NCBI GenBank assembly: GCA_021464415.1
Contig: CM038469.1
Coordinates: 65,205,650 to 65,269,649, forward strand
Direction of reading: 5' to 3'
DNA: 64,000 bases
DNA from: Lonicera japonica
Taxonomy: Eukaryota > Streptophyta > Magnoliopsida > Dipsacales > Caprifoliaceae
Position numbers and translations under genes: made by a program
The notes under the pieces: model-generated
The model's input: the letters and a program-made list of their open reading frames with translations, nothing else
Database searches by the model: none
Told to the model about the DNA's origin: nothing
Shown here: piece after piece, positions 53,001 to 61,481 of the stretch
How the letters are laid out: the number at the start of each line of letters is the position of its first letter
How positions within the stretch are numbered: position 1 is the stretch's first letter

Positions 53001-55170
53001 AGATTAAAATATGTTTCTTACACTAATAATAATCAAACAGGTTAAAGACTTATAGCCACAGTAAGGCAGAATTTAAATTAACAAAAAAATCTTGTACACT
53101 ATTGAAAAAGCAAAAGACCTTTGGTACAAGTGGTGTGGTTTTGTCCTTTTGAATTTCAGCAACAACACCCTTAATATCCATTCCTGCATTGTCATGAATG
53201 ATTACCTACGTAACCTTCCCAAATACTTGGTAAACCAAAAAATAACCACTTTAAATGGAACTACAAAATAGAGATGGAAAAACTAATAGATATTGTCTGT
53301 AATTGTGTAGGGAAATAAGAGTCTAGAAAGTGTCTATTGTCTATCATCTTCCAAAGGAGAAAATAATATTTCTTTCTATTACCTGCACAAAAGGCATGGG
53401 GTGAACTGCTTTCAACCAAAACACATTTCACCTTTGGGTCTACTTCCCACTCATCAAGAAAACTTTTATATTTGATGGGAAAATTTCAAGTAAGGTCCAG
53501 ACCTTACAGATTGGGACTTTTTACGACGCTTTTGCGTCGTAAAAACACACCCCCAAGTGTTTTTACGACACAAAAGTGTCGTAAAAAGCCCCAATCCGTA
53601 AGGTCTGGACCTTACCAGAAATGCTCTGTATATTTGATATCCATATCTGCACCATATTTTAAAGAAATTAGTTCGATGCGAATCCAACTGCCAAATTGAA
53701 AACAACAATAAGTCAATAACACTCAAAACTAAAACCGCTCTACTAGACTCCAGATTAATTACTATTACGCTCAGCATCATTGATGCTCAGGTTAATTTCT
53801 CAAATAACAGATTATGCAATTTATTTTATAACCAACGATAGATCATTTGCGATTCATATCTCAATTACTATTACCCTCAGCATAAGTGATGCTAGGATAA
53901 ATTCAAAAATAAACACGAATCCCTGTCCCAAGTTAAGAGTTATTGTTTCCTTCTTGGAATGCACGATAGTAAAAGCCCCCTCCCCTTCTAGAGACATTAT
54001 CAACATAACGAAGAATCTGAGGATAGTAAATAATTTTTATTTCGACCATTGATTATGCTAACATTTGTGCTTTTCTGAAAATATGAAGTCAAATAGGGAC
54101 TCTTAATTTGGGACCGATGGATTACTATGCTTAGTTCACATTTCCTTAGTTTCTTGGTAGACAAACAGATTACTAAATTTTGGTCCGCTACCTAAACAAT
54201 CATGAAACATCTAAACATCCATAATTACTTCTCACGACTAGAAGAAACTAACTCTTCTATTCTAACAGAATTAAAGCTAAAATCACCACAATTATCTTTC
54301 CAGGCTCACACAAATTCATGCTCAGGATAGTTCCTCAATAATAGATTATTCAGTTCCTTTTGTCAGTAACAAGAGATTATTTATCATTATCTGGGACTCA
54401 AAATGAACAATTACTAAGCTTAGTTGAGTAAATAATTACGTAGTTTTAAGATACTAATAACTGCAAAAATAAACAGGACACGCAACCTTTCAGCATTTCT
54501 GTCACATTTCCTTTCTTCAGTTTCTCCCTAATCAAACAGACAACTAATAGAATTTCACTAGCAAAACTTAGCAACCAAAACATAGCATTTCACATTGAAC
54601 ATCAAACATCCAATATTTCTTTACAAAATCTTGAACAATTAAGGTAGGGTTTGATTTTACCTATTAATGTTGAATGGAAGTCTATTTAGCATTAAGAGGT
54701 AGAAATGATATTTGTTTTCTCAACTCTGGATGCTGAATCCAGCATTCAGCGTTAAGAGAGAAGTTCTATGCTAAATGCTTAATTTAACTTTAATGAAAAT
54801 TTATTCCAAAGGTGCACATATTATTTTCATTCATTAGCTATTGATATATATTATAATAATGAGGATTATAAAATGTCATATACTCGGCATTCAAAACCGA
54901 ATAAAAGAAAAACATATTTTTCAGCTTTTGTTTAGCATTAGCATTCAGTGTTCAACAACAATAATATAGCATTTCACATTGACCATCACACATCCACTAT
55001 TTCTCTACAAAAAAACTGAACTATCAACGCGCCTAACACGCAACTAAAGATAAACATCGCAATTATACTTCTAATCTCACACAAATTGACGAAAAAGAAT
55101 TCACAATTCTTAATCCACCTCCATCAAACGGAAATCAAATTCATCGTCCTCGTATCTACATCAACAAACG

Positions 55171-55202
<32 letters not shown>

Positions 55203-55495
55203 AGAGGAAGAATAAGGAAAAAGCGGAAACCTATATTCATGGCGTTGAGAGCTTTAGGGCGATCGAGAGTAATGAGTGCAACGCCGTTGGAGAGGACATT
55301 TCCCTTGACGAAGTCATCTGTATTACCGGAGGACATGATCGCGAAGGTTCGTAGAGAGAGAAAGTGTTTGGGGAAATAATAATTGTAGGGAGAGAAGATG
55401 CGATTGGGGAAGAAAACTGTTGAGAATAGCAAGGAAGATGATCGATTTACGAGCTGAGAAGCACCGCTGATTATTACACTTCGCATTGTACTCAT
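38003..55495 (-). CDS. 3-hydroxyisobutyryl-CoA hydrolase-like protein (probable mitochondrial)
   Basis: Enoyl-CoA hydratase/isomerase-fold hydrolase, related to the plant mitochondrial 3-hydroxyisobutyryl-CoA hydrolase-like proteins of valine breakdown. In-phase exons on the minus strand: 55495-55231, 53646-53616, 53462-53383, 53183-53119, 50841-50707, 49344-49248, 47795-47666, 46766-46588, 40206-40079, 39388-39287 and 38104-38003, about 437 codons. All junctions are GT-AG. The N-terminus is basic, Ser-rich and without acidic residues for about 50 positions, like a transit peptide. Core motifs: [59 protein letters not shown] (catalytic Glu and Asp region), [28 protein letters not shown] and NPKWNP. 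The second exon is split by a MITE; the split shown assumes the MITE is spliced out. Otherwise a TAA at 53614-53612 truncates the protein. No other stops or frameshifts were found, so the gene was recently functional. Start at the first of two nearby Mets (55495, 55486). Confidence 0.85.
39457..39680. mobile_element. Short hAT-like MITE in a hydrolase intron
   Basis: The 224-bp element has ends CAGGGGCGGAGC and, in reverse complement, CAGTAGCAGAGCC. Flanking 8-mers are CAAATATA (39449-39456) and CAAATAGA (39681-39688), 7 of 8 identical. The ends resemble those of the 6699-7218 element, suggesting one family. Confidence 0.6.
40450..40565 (-). mobile_element. tRNA-derived SINE
   Basis: The minus strand has a polymerase III box A-like AAGTTCAAGTGGTTAAAAG (about 40558-40540) and box B-like TGTTCGAATCCC (about 40514-40503), with tRNA-like spacing. 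An A-rich tail follows (T-run at 40452-40465 on the plus strand). It lies in a hydrolase intron just beside the second copia insertion. Confidence 0.55.
40631..40805 (-). repeat. 3' LTR of the second copia element
   Basis: 175 bp, identical to 46277-46451. It includes a TATATAGG motif and AT-rich simple sequence. Confidence 0.9.
40806..40814 (-). other. Polypurine tract of the second copia element
   Basis: Minus-strand GAGGGGGAG directly abuts the 3' LTR. Confidence 0.75.
40840..44215 (-). pseudogene. Copia pol pseudogene (protease, integrase, reverse transcriptase, RNase H)
   Basis: Recognisable domains in order on the minus strand: protease [12 protein letters not shown] (near 44155), integrase HYRLGHPNF and [11 protein letters not shown] segments [16 protein letters not shown] and NGVAERKNR, reverse transcriptase [31 protein letters not shown] and [11 protein letters not shown], and RNase H DADWAGS and [10 protein letters not shown]. 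It is broken by in-frame stops at 44215-44213, 41825-41823, 41723-41721, 41606-41604 and 40908-40906, and by frameshifts near 42560 and 41190. Several stops sit where relatives have Gln, consistent with C-to-T changes. It cannot make an active polyprotein. Confidence 0.9.
44339..45085. mobile_element. hAT-like element nested in the second copia element
   Basis: The 747-bp element has ends CAATGTTTTAAATTGCG and, in reverse complement, CAGTGTTTTCAATAGCG. It is flanked by GAATTAGC (44331-44338) and GAATCAGC (45086-45093), 7 of 8 identical. It separates the copia gag from its protease region. The ends are rich in GCG repeats (TAGCGCGCAA-type), in contrast to the AT-rich surroundings. The 112-residue minus-strand frame inside it resembles no protein I know. 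Confidence 0.75.
45112..45636 (-). pseudogene. Copia gag with internal deletion
   Basis: 174 residues from ATG at 45636. The N-terminus [21 protein letters not shown] is typical of copia gag. The middle jumps directly to [20 protein letters not shown], omitting roughly 100 residues normally found between these blocks, including the region around the CHY..K motif. The zinc knuckle [14 protein letters not shown] (CX2CX4HX4C) and the GKPATW tail remain. The frame runs into the hAT insertion. Confidence 0.8.
45779..45945 (-). repeat. Short tandem repeats in the copia leader
   Basis: Plus-strand units of about 21 bp (ACCAATTGAACAGTATTTAT) occur three times at 45798-45855, surrounded by at least five copies of a GGAACAGTACCA-like motif. 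They lie in the untranslated leader between the 5' LTR and gag. Confidence 0.55.
46263..46274 (-). other. Primer-binding site of the second copia element
   Basis: Minus-strand TGGTATCAGAGC, complementary to the 3' end of plant initiator methionine tRNA, lies 2 bp inside the 5' LTR. Confidence 0.9.
46277..46451 (-). repeat. 5' LTR of the second copia element
   Basis: 175 bp, identical to 40631-40805, followed by the ACATATA flank. Confidence 0.9.
47277..47586. mobile_element. Mutator-type MITE in a hydrolase intron
   Basis: The 310-bp element has ends GGGTAAATTACACTAAACCCC and, in reverse complement, GGGTAAAATACAGTAACCCC. Flanking 9-mers CTAGAAATA and CTCTAAATA are 7 of 9 identical. Confidence 0.55.
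48197..48851. repeat. Intronic tandem duplication (324 and 331 bp)
   Basis: Unit 48197-48520 and unit 48521-48851 both run from ATAATGAATACAGATGACCCC to GCAAGGTGGCA, with few differences. A C-homopolymer of 12-14 bp followed by a CT run marks the start of each unit. They lie between hydrolase exons 49344-49248 and 47795-47666. Confidence 0.85.
49384..50641. mobile_element. Mutator-like element with gene-like interior (candidate Pack-MULE)
   Basis: 1258 bp with long terminal inverted repeats of about 210 bp (49384-49600 and 50430-50641; both start GGGTTAACTACAAAAAAGTAC or one base variant). It is flanked by the perfect 9-bp duplication TAAGAAAAG (49375-49383 and 50642-50650). The interior, 49760-50350, is much more GC-rich than its surroundings and looks coding on both strands: plus-strand [19 protein letters not shown] near 50090-50155 and minus-strand [20 protein letters not shown] near 50345-50285. 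Neither is a transposase and I do not recognise the source genes. Captured host-gene fragments are the simplest explanation. Confidence 0.75.
52005..52308. mobile_element. Foldback MITE in a hydrolase intron
   Basis: The left arm GGCTCCGTTTGAT and the right arm (reverse complement GGGTTCGTTTGAT) continue about 95 bp inward through GGAAAATAAGTTGAGGCATG. It is the same family as 16957-17150. The target duplication is not clear. Confidence 0.65.
53477..53628. mobile_element. 152-bp Mutator-type MITE inside hydrolase exon 2
   Basis: Inverted repeats of about 27 bp (ending GTAAGGTCCAGACC on each side) enclose two perfect sub-hairpins, TTTTTACGACGC/GCGTCGTAAAAA and TTTTTACGACAC/GTGTCGTAAAAA. It is flanked by the 10-bp direct repeat TATATTTGAT (53467-53476 and 53629-53638), which is itself coding sequence of the hydrolase (residues IKY). 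The insertion adds 162 bp including the duplication. In the gene's frame a TAA (53614-53612) follows 11 codons into the exon. A donor-like TCTG/GTAAGG lies in the left arm (minus strand, 53616/53615). Confidence 0.85.
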
Positions 55496-55689
55496 GTACT
55501 GAGTAAAAGAGCTCAAGTGTGAGATTGAGCAAGCGTGACTGATCCGATGATATTTTCCATTTTCTTTTACCAAATTGCCCCATAAACATTTCAACTGACA
55601 TATGTAACTAATTTTCGTACTTTTTTTTTTCTTCTCCCCCCTCCCCCTTTGAAGCATTTTATTTTATTTTTTTCTAATTCTATAATTAT

Positions 55690-56025
55690 TTTAGAGCAAT
55701 ATTACTTACATCCCTTATTTATCACAGGCATTTCCTTTTATTGCTCAACATCAAGTGAATATTTAACAACTCTTTCTATTTAAGTTGAGTTTATGTGAGT
55801 GCGAGTTCTTCTTATTATGCGAATCTTATTTAAAAAATATTATAACATTTTATTGCTTAATATTATGTGAGTTCTTACCAACAAATTCTCATTATATGGG
55901 CCATGTATATGTTACTACACTCACCTCTTATTAAGCTGGCCTTAAAAAGTGTTAGTGATAATAAATTTACTATAAGGGTATTTGTGACAAATAAGGGGTT
56001 GTAAATGACACCGCCCTTATTTTAT
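55690..56025. mobile_element. Possible MITE relic upstream of the hydrolase gene
   Basis: ACTTACATCCCTTATTTATCACAG at about 55704 is mirrored by GACAAATAAGGGGTTGTAAATG near 55988-56010. The ends resemble those of 37371-37730. Boundaries and duplication are unclear. Confidence 0.35.
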
Positions 56026-56280
56026 TATAATATACATGTTGCCCTATAAAATGAAGTAACCTCCTTAATCAAATAGTTCTCGATGGAGTTGAGGTTTATA
56101 AGTTGCATAACAATGGTTAGTGTACTGATGGGATCCAGTCAGAAAATCATGCTTTAGACTTTTATAAAAAAAATTGTTTTGAAATAACTCTTCAGTTCTG
56201 CCATGTTTGAACCCACATTCTATTCCGTTTATTATATTGTCATAATAGGAGGGGAATTGTCTCACACGGAGAGTATAATT

Positions 56281-58620
56281 CTAGGAAACCACACGTGCTA
56301 TAAAATATGTGAAGCCCCACAAAGAGCCTGGCTCGAATGGTTTTCACCATTTTTTTCATAAATTCTAACACGTAACTAGTCCCACGATTCACGAGTTTGT
56401 TCATGATGCTTTTTGAATTTGGGAGTTTTTATCATAGTATTAATGAAACTTTAATTGTTCTTATTCCAAAAGTATATTGACCATGAGTTATAAACCAGAT
56501 TCATCTAATTTATCTTTGCAATGTGATTTACAAGGTTCTAACAAAAGTGATTTTGTTCAGGCTTAAATAATTTATGAACAAGCTTATAAACCTTTTTTTG
56601 AGCCAACTTCGTTCCTGGCCGTCAAGCTACGGGTAATATCTTTATTGCGTAAGAATTCATCCATTTATTCAATAAATTTGTCACCAACAATTAAAGTATG
56701 ATGATCAAAATATACTTAGAAAAAGGTTTATGATATGGTTTAGTGGGGTTTTCTTCTCCAAAAGCTTACTTTGTTTAATTTTCCTCATAAATCAATTCAA
56801 CTGGTTCACAAGTGTATACCTGTAATCTACACTGTGGAATGATGAAAGGTTATGGTTTTTTAAACCTTCTATAGGGTTATACTAGGGTGACCCTCATTCG
56901 CTGTTCTTATCCATGCATGATCTATTTGGACCACCTTATTTCATAAGCGATTCATGATAATAAATGTAAAATGTTTAATATTTACAACAACAACCCGAGT
57001 ATATCTCACATTTTTTTTACTAATGACTTATTGTTATTTTCGAAAGCGAATACTCAACAAGTTAGGGCAGTTTCGGGTTTAATGAAGGAGTTTTGTCTTG
57101 CCTCGAGTCAAACTATTAGCACATCTAAGTCAACATCACATACTAGCAAGGGTGTGAATAGGGAAACTAAACATACCATTCAAAGTATCATATGCATTAT
57201 GTTTACAAAAAGTTTAGGAAAGTATCTTAGTATACCATTGTTGAATGAGAAGTCCTTTAAAAACACTTATGAGTTCATAATTAAAAAAGTGTAAAATAAA
57301 CTTAGGGGATGGAAGGCTAAACATTTGAACTTGGCAAGAAGGTGTACATTTGTCCAATATGTGGTTTCAGGAATCTCAACCTATGTTTTGCAATATTCGT
57401 GGCTCATTTAGGCCATTATGACGTATTGAATAAGTTTAATCATAATTTTGGATAAGGAAATACTATGGAGAATAAGAAGCTGCATGTACTTAATTGGGAA
57501 ACGGTTATTACTTGTAAAAGGTTGGATGGCCTTAACATTAGAGATTCGAGGAATGCTAATACCGCATAATTCACTAAAGTTTAAGTAAATTGGCTCGTGG
57601 TGTGGATTCGTTGCGGGCTAATGTTTTAAATGAGAAGTACGTCAAATAGCTAAATATTATGAATTTTGTGGTTAAGCATACGAACTCGACTACTTGGAAA
57701 GGAATTTTAAAAAGTTTAATTTTCGTTAAATGATGGTATGGGTGGCAGCTAGGTATAGGTACTCAAATCTATTTTTTGTTCAATATTTGGCTAGATGTTA
57801 ATTCATTATGCCTTATTATGGAAGAAATTGTTCCAAAATAAATAATATGGTCGGTAGATGATGTTATCACCTCTGATGGAAATTAGAATCTCGAAGTGTT
57901 AAATACTTGTATTCTTATGCATGTTCAAAATAAGATCCGTATCATTGAGTTAAATGGCCAGGGATTAAGATAAAGTGATTTGTAAATTAAATAGACAGGG
58001 TATCATATCATCTAAATATGTATTTAAATTTATCTATAGGGAAGATAAGAATCAAAGTTAGTTCAATTGGATGTGTATATGAAAGTTAAATTGCCTTTAA
58101 AAATATGTTATTTCATGAGGTTGGTCGTTCATGAAAGATTCCTTGTGAATGAGTATTGTGTGAAAATTATTACGAAAGTGACTCACTTGTGAGATTTGTC
58201 AAATGGCTACTAAATCGATGGATCACCTTCTTAGATCGTGCCCTAAATTTCACGAGGCATGGGTTAATGTTATCATCCAATAAAAAATGCATTGGTTAAC
58301 GAGTACTCCATTTAAAACATATATTACTAATAATTTGAAAGACTTAAAAAAATTTGGGTGAGGTATCGATATAAATTGGGCTTCCTACTTTATGGTCATT
58401 ATGTGGCACATCTAGACAGTCATAAATGAATAATTTTTCGAGAACTTAGTTTATCTCCTTACATAATTGCTCACTTTGATGTTGTGTTTAAACCGGATAG
58501 CACATAAAGACCAGCCAAATTGGTTTCCTCCACCATATTAATCTCAACGGTAGGTAGATTGCTCATCCCTCAAGTTACTTGAAGCTTAATGTGAATAATT
58601 CATTAGAAATATTTCATTCC
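56281..58620 (+). pseudogene. Degenerate LINE (non-LTR retrotransposon) ORF2
   Basis: Plus-strand translation in shifting frames gives KPHKEPGSNGFHHFFHKF (about 56311), the reverse transcriptase active-site region ISHIFFTNDLLLFSKAN (57000-57050), GWKAKHLNLARRCTFVQ (about 57310), a zinc-binding CEICQMATKSMDHLLRSCPKF (about 58190-58255) and the start of an RNase H domain, SSYLKLNVNNSL (about 58575-58610). The catalytic ADD of reverse transcriptase reads TND. Many stops and frameshifts are present. The 5' part (endonuclease) and most of RNase H are missing. Confidence 0.8.
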
Positions 58621-59200
58621 ACTATTAGTTCTCTCAATATTAAAAAGAAAGAAAAATAAACAAACAAAGAAGATTGACAATCATTCTTATTCCTTCCATT
58701 TATTTTTCATTCTCTTTATATATATTTTTAAACTAGTGAAATACTATCCTTTCATCTTCTTTACATTTTCTTTACTTCCCTCCATAAAAAAAATTATTAC
58801 AGTCCTGTTTGAATTAAGAAAATGAGAATGAAAGAAAATGAAAAAAAAGTAAGAGTTCATAAATCACTTATTTGATTATAATTATAAAAAATGAAAAATA
58901 AATAAAGAAAAATGGAAAGGATTGACAATCCATTATATTCCTTTTTTTTCTTTTTCTTTTTTCTAATATTAAGATAATTAGGAGGGAAATAAAAATATTT
59001 TAATCAATTATTACCCATAATTTATTAATAATAAATTAAATCAAATTTATTTATTTTATCTTATTCTTTTTATTGAAACAAAATAATTCAATTTATTTAT
59101 TTTTTATTATTATCTATACAAACAATAATAATAAAATAAAATTACTTCATTTTCCTTTTAATTAATAAACTACCATTAGTCATGAATGTTAGGTTTAAGG
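58621..59200. other. AT-rich spacer
   Basis: Low-complexity A/T-rich sequence with poly-purine runs. No gene. Confidence 0.5.
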
Positions 59201-59230
59201 TTTATGAATTGACCTCACCGAAGCTGGAAC

Positions 59231-59355
59231 TGGGCTTTTAGCCCGGCCCAGCCAACTCTTTACACCCGCCCCTGATATATACACCAACCTCGTTAAACAA
59301 ACCAAAACGCACCGGCTCTCTAGGGTTTTTACTCAAGACTGTCGCTTTAGGGTTT
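59231..59355 (+). promoter_or_regulatory. Site II / telo-box promoter of snoRNA cluster
   Basis: Two Site II elements (TGGGCT at 59231-59236 and GGCCCA at 59245-59250) are followed by a TATA-like GATATATACA (about 59274-59283) and two telo-boxes TAGGGTTT (59321-59328 and 59348-59355); a third telo-box is at 59601-59608. Site II plus telo-box is the classic arrangement for plant ribosomal-protein and snoRNA genes. The start of transcription is expected near 59305-59315 (inference). Confidence 0.65.
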
Positions 59356-59701
59356 GTGTTTCTTTTTGCATACCCGAGTTACTCTTTTTTTATTCGTCGA
59401 TATTTAACAGGTTATAGAGATTTGTTAAGGCTTTGCATCTTTATGGTTTGATTTGTTATAATTAGGCCTAATATTGCAAATCTCTTGGTAGATCCGAGAG
59501 AACCAAGGGATCTATCGTTAGGCTAAAGTAATAAATATCTGCATTTGCATAATTTTGTATTTGTGGATCTACCTTTAGCTCCGAATCTTCCTCAATTTCT
59601 TAGGGTTTTTTGGTGACAAGGTAGATACATCTCTCCTTCTGTTTTATTTTATTTTCAGATTAGGAGTTGTAGTTCAGTACTGTTGGGGATGAATTGGGTA
59701 T

Positions 59702-59798
59702 AAGATGCGAGGATGATGACAAAAAATTCGGAAGTCGGATTCCCAATGAATATTTATTTATTGTGATATTACAACCAGCTACTTCTGACTCTAATCTT
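59702..59798 (+). ncRNA. Box C/D snoRNA (copy a)
   Basis: The C box ATGATGA is at 59713-59719 and the D box CTGA at 59785-59788. The terminal stem is GAG/CTC, extended by AAGAT/ATCTT across a 2-nt internal loop. A C'-like GTGATAT is at 59763-59769. The guide before the D box (59774-59783, AACCAGCTAC plus T) is complementary over 11 nt to the conserved large-subunit rRNA segment AGTAGCTGGTT as I recall it. The 5-nt rule would then predict 2'-O-methylation of the A in AGTAGC. A near-copy at 60247-60333 keeps the guide segments. Confidence 0.72.
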
Positions 59799-59969
59799 CA
59801 TTATCTATTTATCCACCACTATTTTCAGATCTTTATCTTTATATACATGGGTTTGTATCATGTCCTAATATTTGATTTTAAAATTTTACAATTTTTGAAA
59901 TTTTCGAAGTTTTGTTGTAGAATTTAGGTTTATTTTTTTATTTATAGTTATATTATGTAGATAGAAACG

Positions 59970-60054
59970 GCCGGTGATGTTAGAAAGATATTTGCTACTC
60001 TTGATGGGTTTAATTCCCATTTGATGAATCATTATCCACCAAGATATCTGAGGC
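59970..60054 (+). ncRNA. Box C/D snoRNA (b) with two adjacent rRNA guides
   Basis: The C box is GTGATGT (59974-59980), the D box CTGA (60048-60051), the C' box TGATGA (60022-60027) and a D'-like TTGA is at 60001-60004. The closing stem is GCC/GGC. The D' guide ATATTTGCTACT (59988-59999) is complementary over 12 nt to AGTAGCAAATAT of large-subunit rRNA. The D guide CCACCAAGAT (60036-60045) is complementary over 10 nt to ATCTTGGTGG, which directly precedes it in the rRNA (one T between them). The rRNA sequence is from memory. Two independent matches to neighbouring rRNA sites, each at the right distance from a D-type box, strongly support a real guide RNA. Confidence 0.75.
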
Positions 60055-60246
60055 TTTTTTTTTCCTGTCTGTGTAAAGGTTTTTTTTTTTTTTACCCTTT
60101 TTATTAAAAACTTTCTTATTCATTTTGTTTGTTTGGGAACTTCTTTAATTTTTGATTATGTCTAGTTAAAAAGAGAATGTGAATTAACGTGAGTATTTGA
60201 TTTGTTTAAATTTAGGCAATTTTTTTGTTATGGATGAAATGGTAAC

Positions 60247-60333
60247 GAGGTATGGGGATGACGAAACAAATCGGAAGTCGGATTCCCAATGAATATTCGT
60301 ATTATGATATTATAAACCAGCTACTTCCGACTC
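60247..60333 (+). ncRNA. Decayed paralogue of snoRNA a
   Basis: It shares ATCGGAAGTCGGATTCCCAA and AACCAGCTACTTC with copy a, in the same order and spacing. The C box reads GGATGA with one mismatch to the core and is displaced from the stem. The D box reads CCGA instead of CTGA (60327-60330). It is likely non-functional unless alternative boxes are used. A further fragment, GATATTATAAACCAGCTACT, is at 60400-60419. Confidence 0.5.
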
Positions 60334-60816
60334 ATATATTTAACGTCCTTTTATCCCCCAATTAAATTCTGCTTTTTTATATTAGGCAGTTATTATTCTG
60401 ATATTATAAACCAGCTACTGGTCAATTATTAAAAAACTACTTTAAATTTGAGTCATATAATGTTTTATTTCTTATATTTTTTAAGATTCAAAATCTCCGC
60501 ACCGTAAAATATACTTATGAGTTATGTCGTAACGATTAATTCAAAAAACCTTTAAATCTCAGCTACAGTGTTATACTATTCTTCGTCTCTTATAATTATT
60601 GTCTTTTATTTTATAGAGATATATGAATCATTTTTCTCTGAGGCCCCCATTTGTTTGTACATTGAAAGTGTTTTTTTCGTTTTATTGCAACCGTGGTTCA
60701 TAGGATCTTATTTCTCGTTTTTGTTGAATAATACTTGTCTACTTGAATTTTGTTATTGGACATTCAAGTAATTCGAACTACTTTAAAGATTTACAATTAT
60801 AATTATATTACTAATA

Positions 60817-61481
60817 GGGGCAATTAAAAAAAAGGGCTTATTAGAGAAAGATTTTCACACTAAGGCCAATGAATAATTTTTTTTTAAATAAAGGGCTTAT
60901 TTTTTATTTTATTGATAATATGACATGTGTCTTTTTTTTTCATTATAAAATGACATCCCAACCTTTAAAATAAACTAAAAAAATATCAATATGTATTAAA
61001 ATATGGACTGCAATATGAACTTTGCAGTCTATATTTTACTGCAATGTGAACTTTGCAGTCTATATTTTTACTGTAATGTGAACTTTGCAGTCTATATTTT
61101 ACTGCAATGTGAACTTTGCAGTCTATATTTTTAGTGCAAAGTTCATATTGCAGTACATATTTCACTGCAATATGAACTTTGCAGTTCATATTTTATTACA
61201 ATATGAACTTTGCAGTCTATATTTTTTGTGAAAATTTCATAAAAAGGGGTAATTTAGGTAATACATAACATGTTTTTATTAATTAAATGATATTTAAATT
61301 TATTTAAATACATTCATTTAAAATATAAAACAAAATAGGCCTCTTATACTAATTACCAATTAAAAATAGGCCCTTCATTCAAATTATCAATTAAAAATAG
61401 GCCCTTCATTCAAAAAAAATATTATTTATTGGATTTTTGGTAAAAATCAATATATAATAAGTCCTTCTACCTAATTTCTAG
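60817..61481. mobile_element. Mutator-type MITE containing a palindromic minisatellite (copy 2)
   Basis: The 665-bp element is homologous end to end to 16081-16701. It is flanked by identical 9-bp repeats TTACTAATA (60808-60816 and 61482-61490). The internal array of about 30-bp CTGCAATATGAACTTTGCAG-type units (61005-61230) has a different copy number and arrangement. A duplicated AATTAAAAATAGGCCC segment occurs near its right end. Confidence 0.85.

Noticed and set aside
53467..53638. In-frame readthrough of the MITE (162 bp is a multiple of three)
   Set aside because: In the gene's own frame a TAA occurs at 53614-53612; the long open frame through the MITE is in a different phase.
56065..56265. 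66-residue minus-strand frame next to the LINE
   Set aside because: No homology recognised; it lies in decayed repeat DNA.
59694..59927. 77-residue plus-strand frame
   Set aside because: It overlaps snoRNA a, has no recognisable domain, and no splice-supported context.
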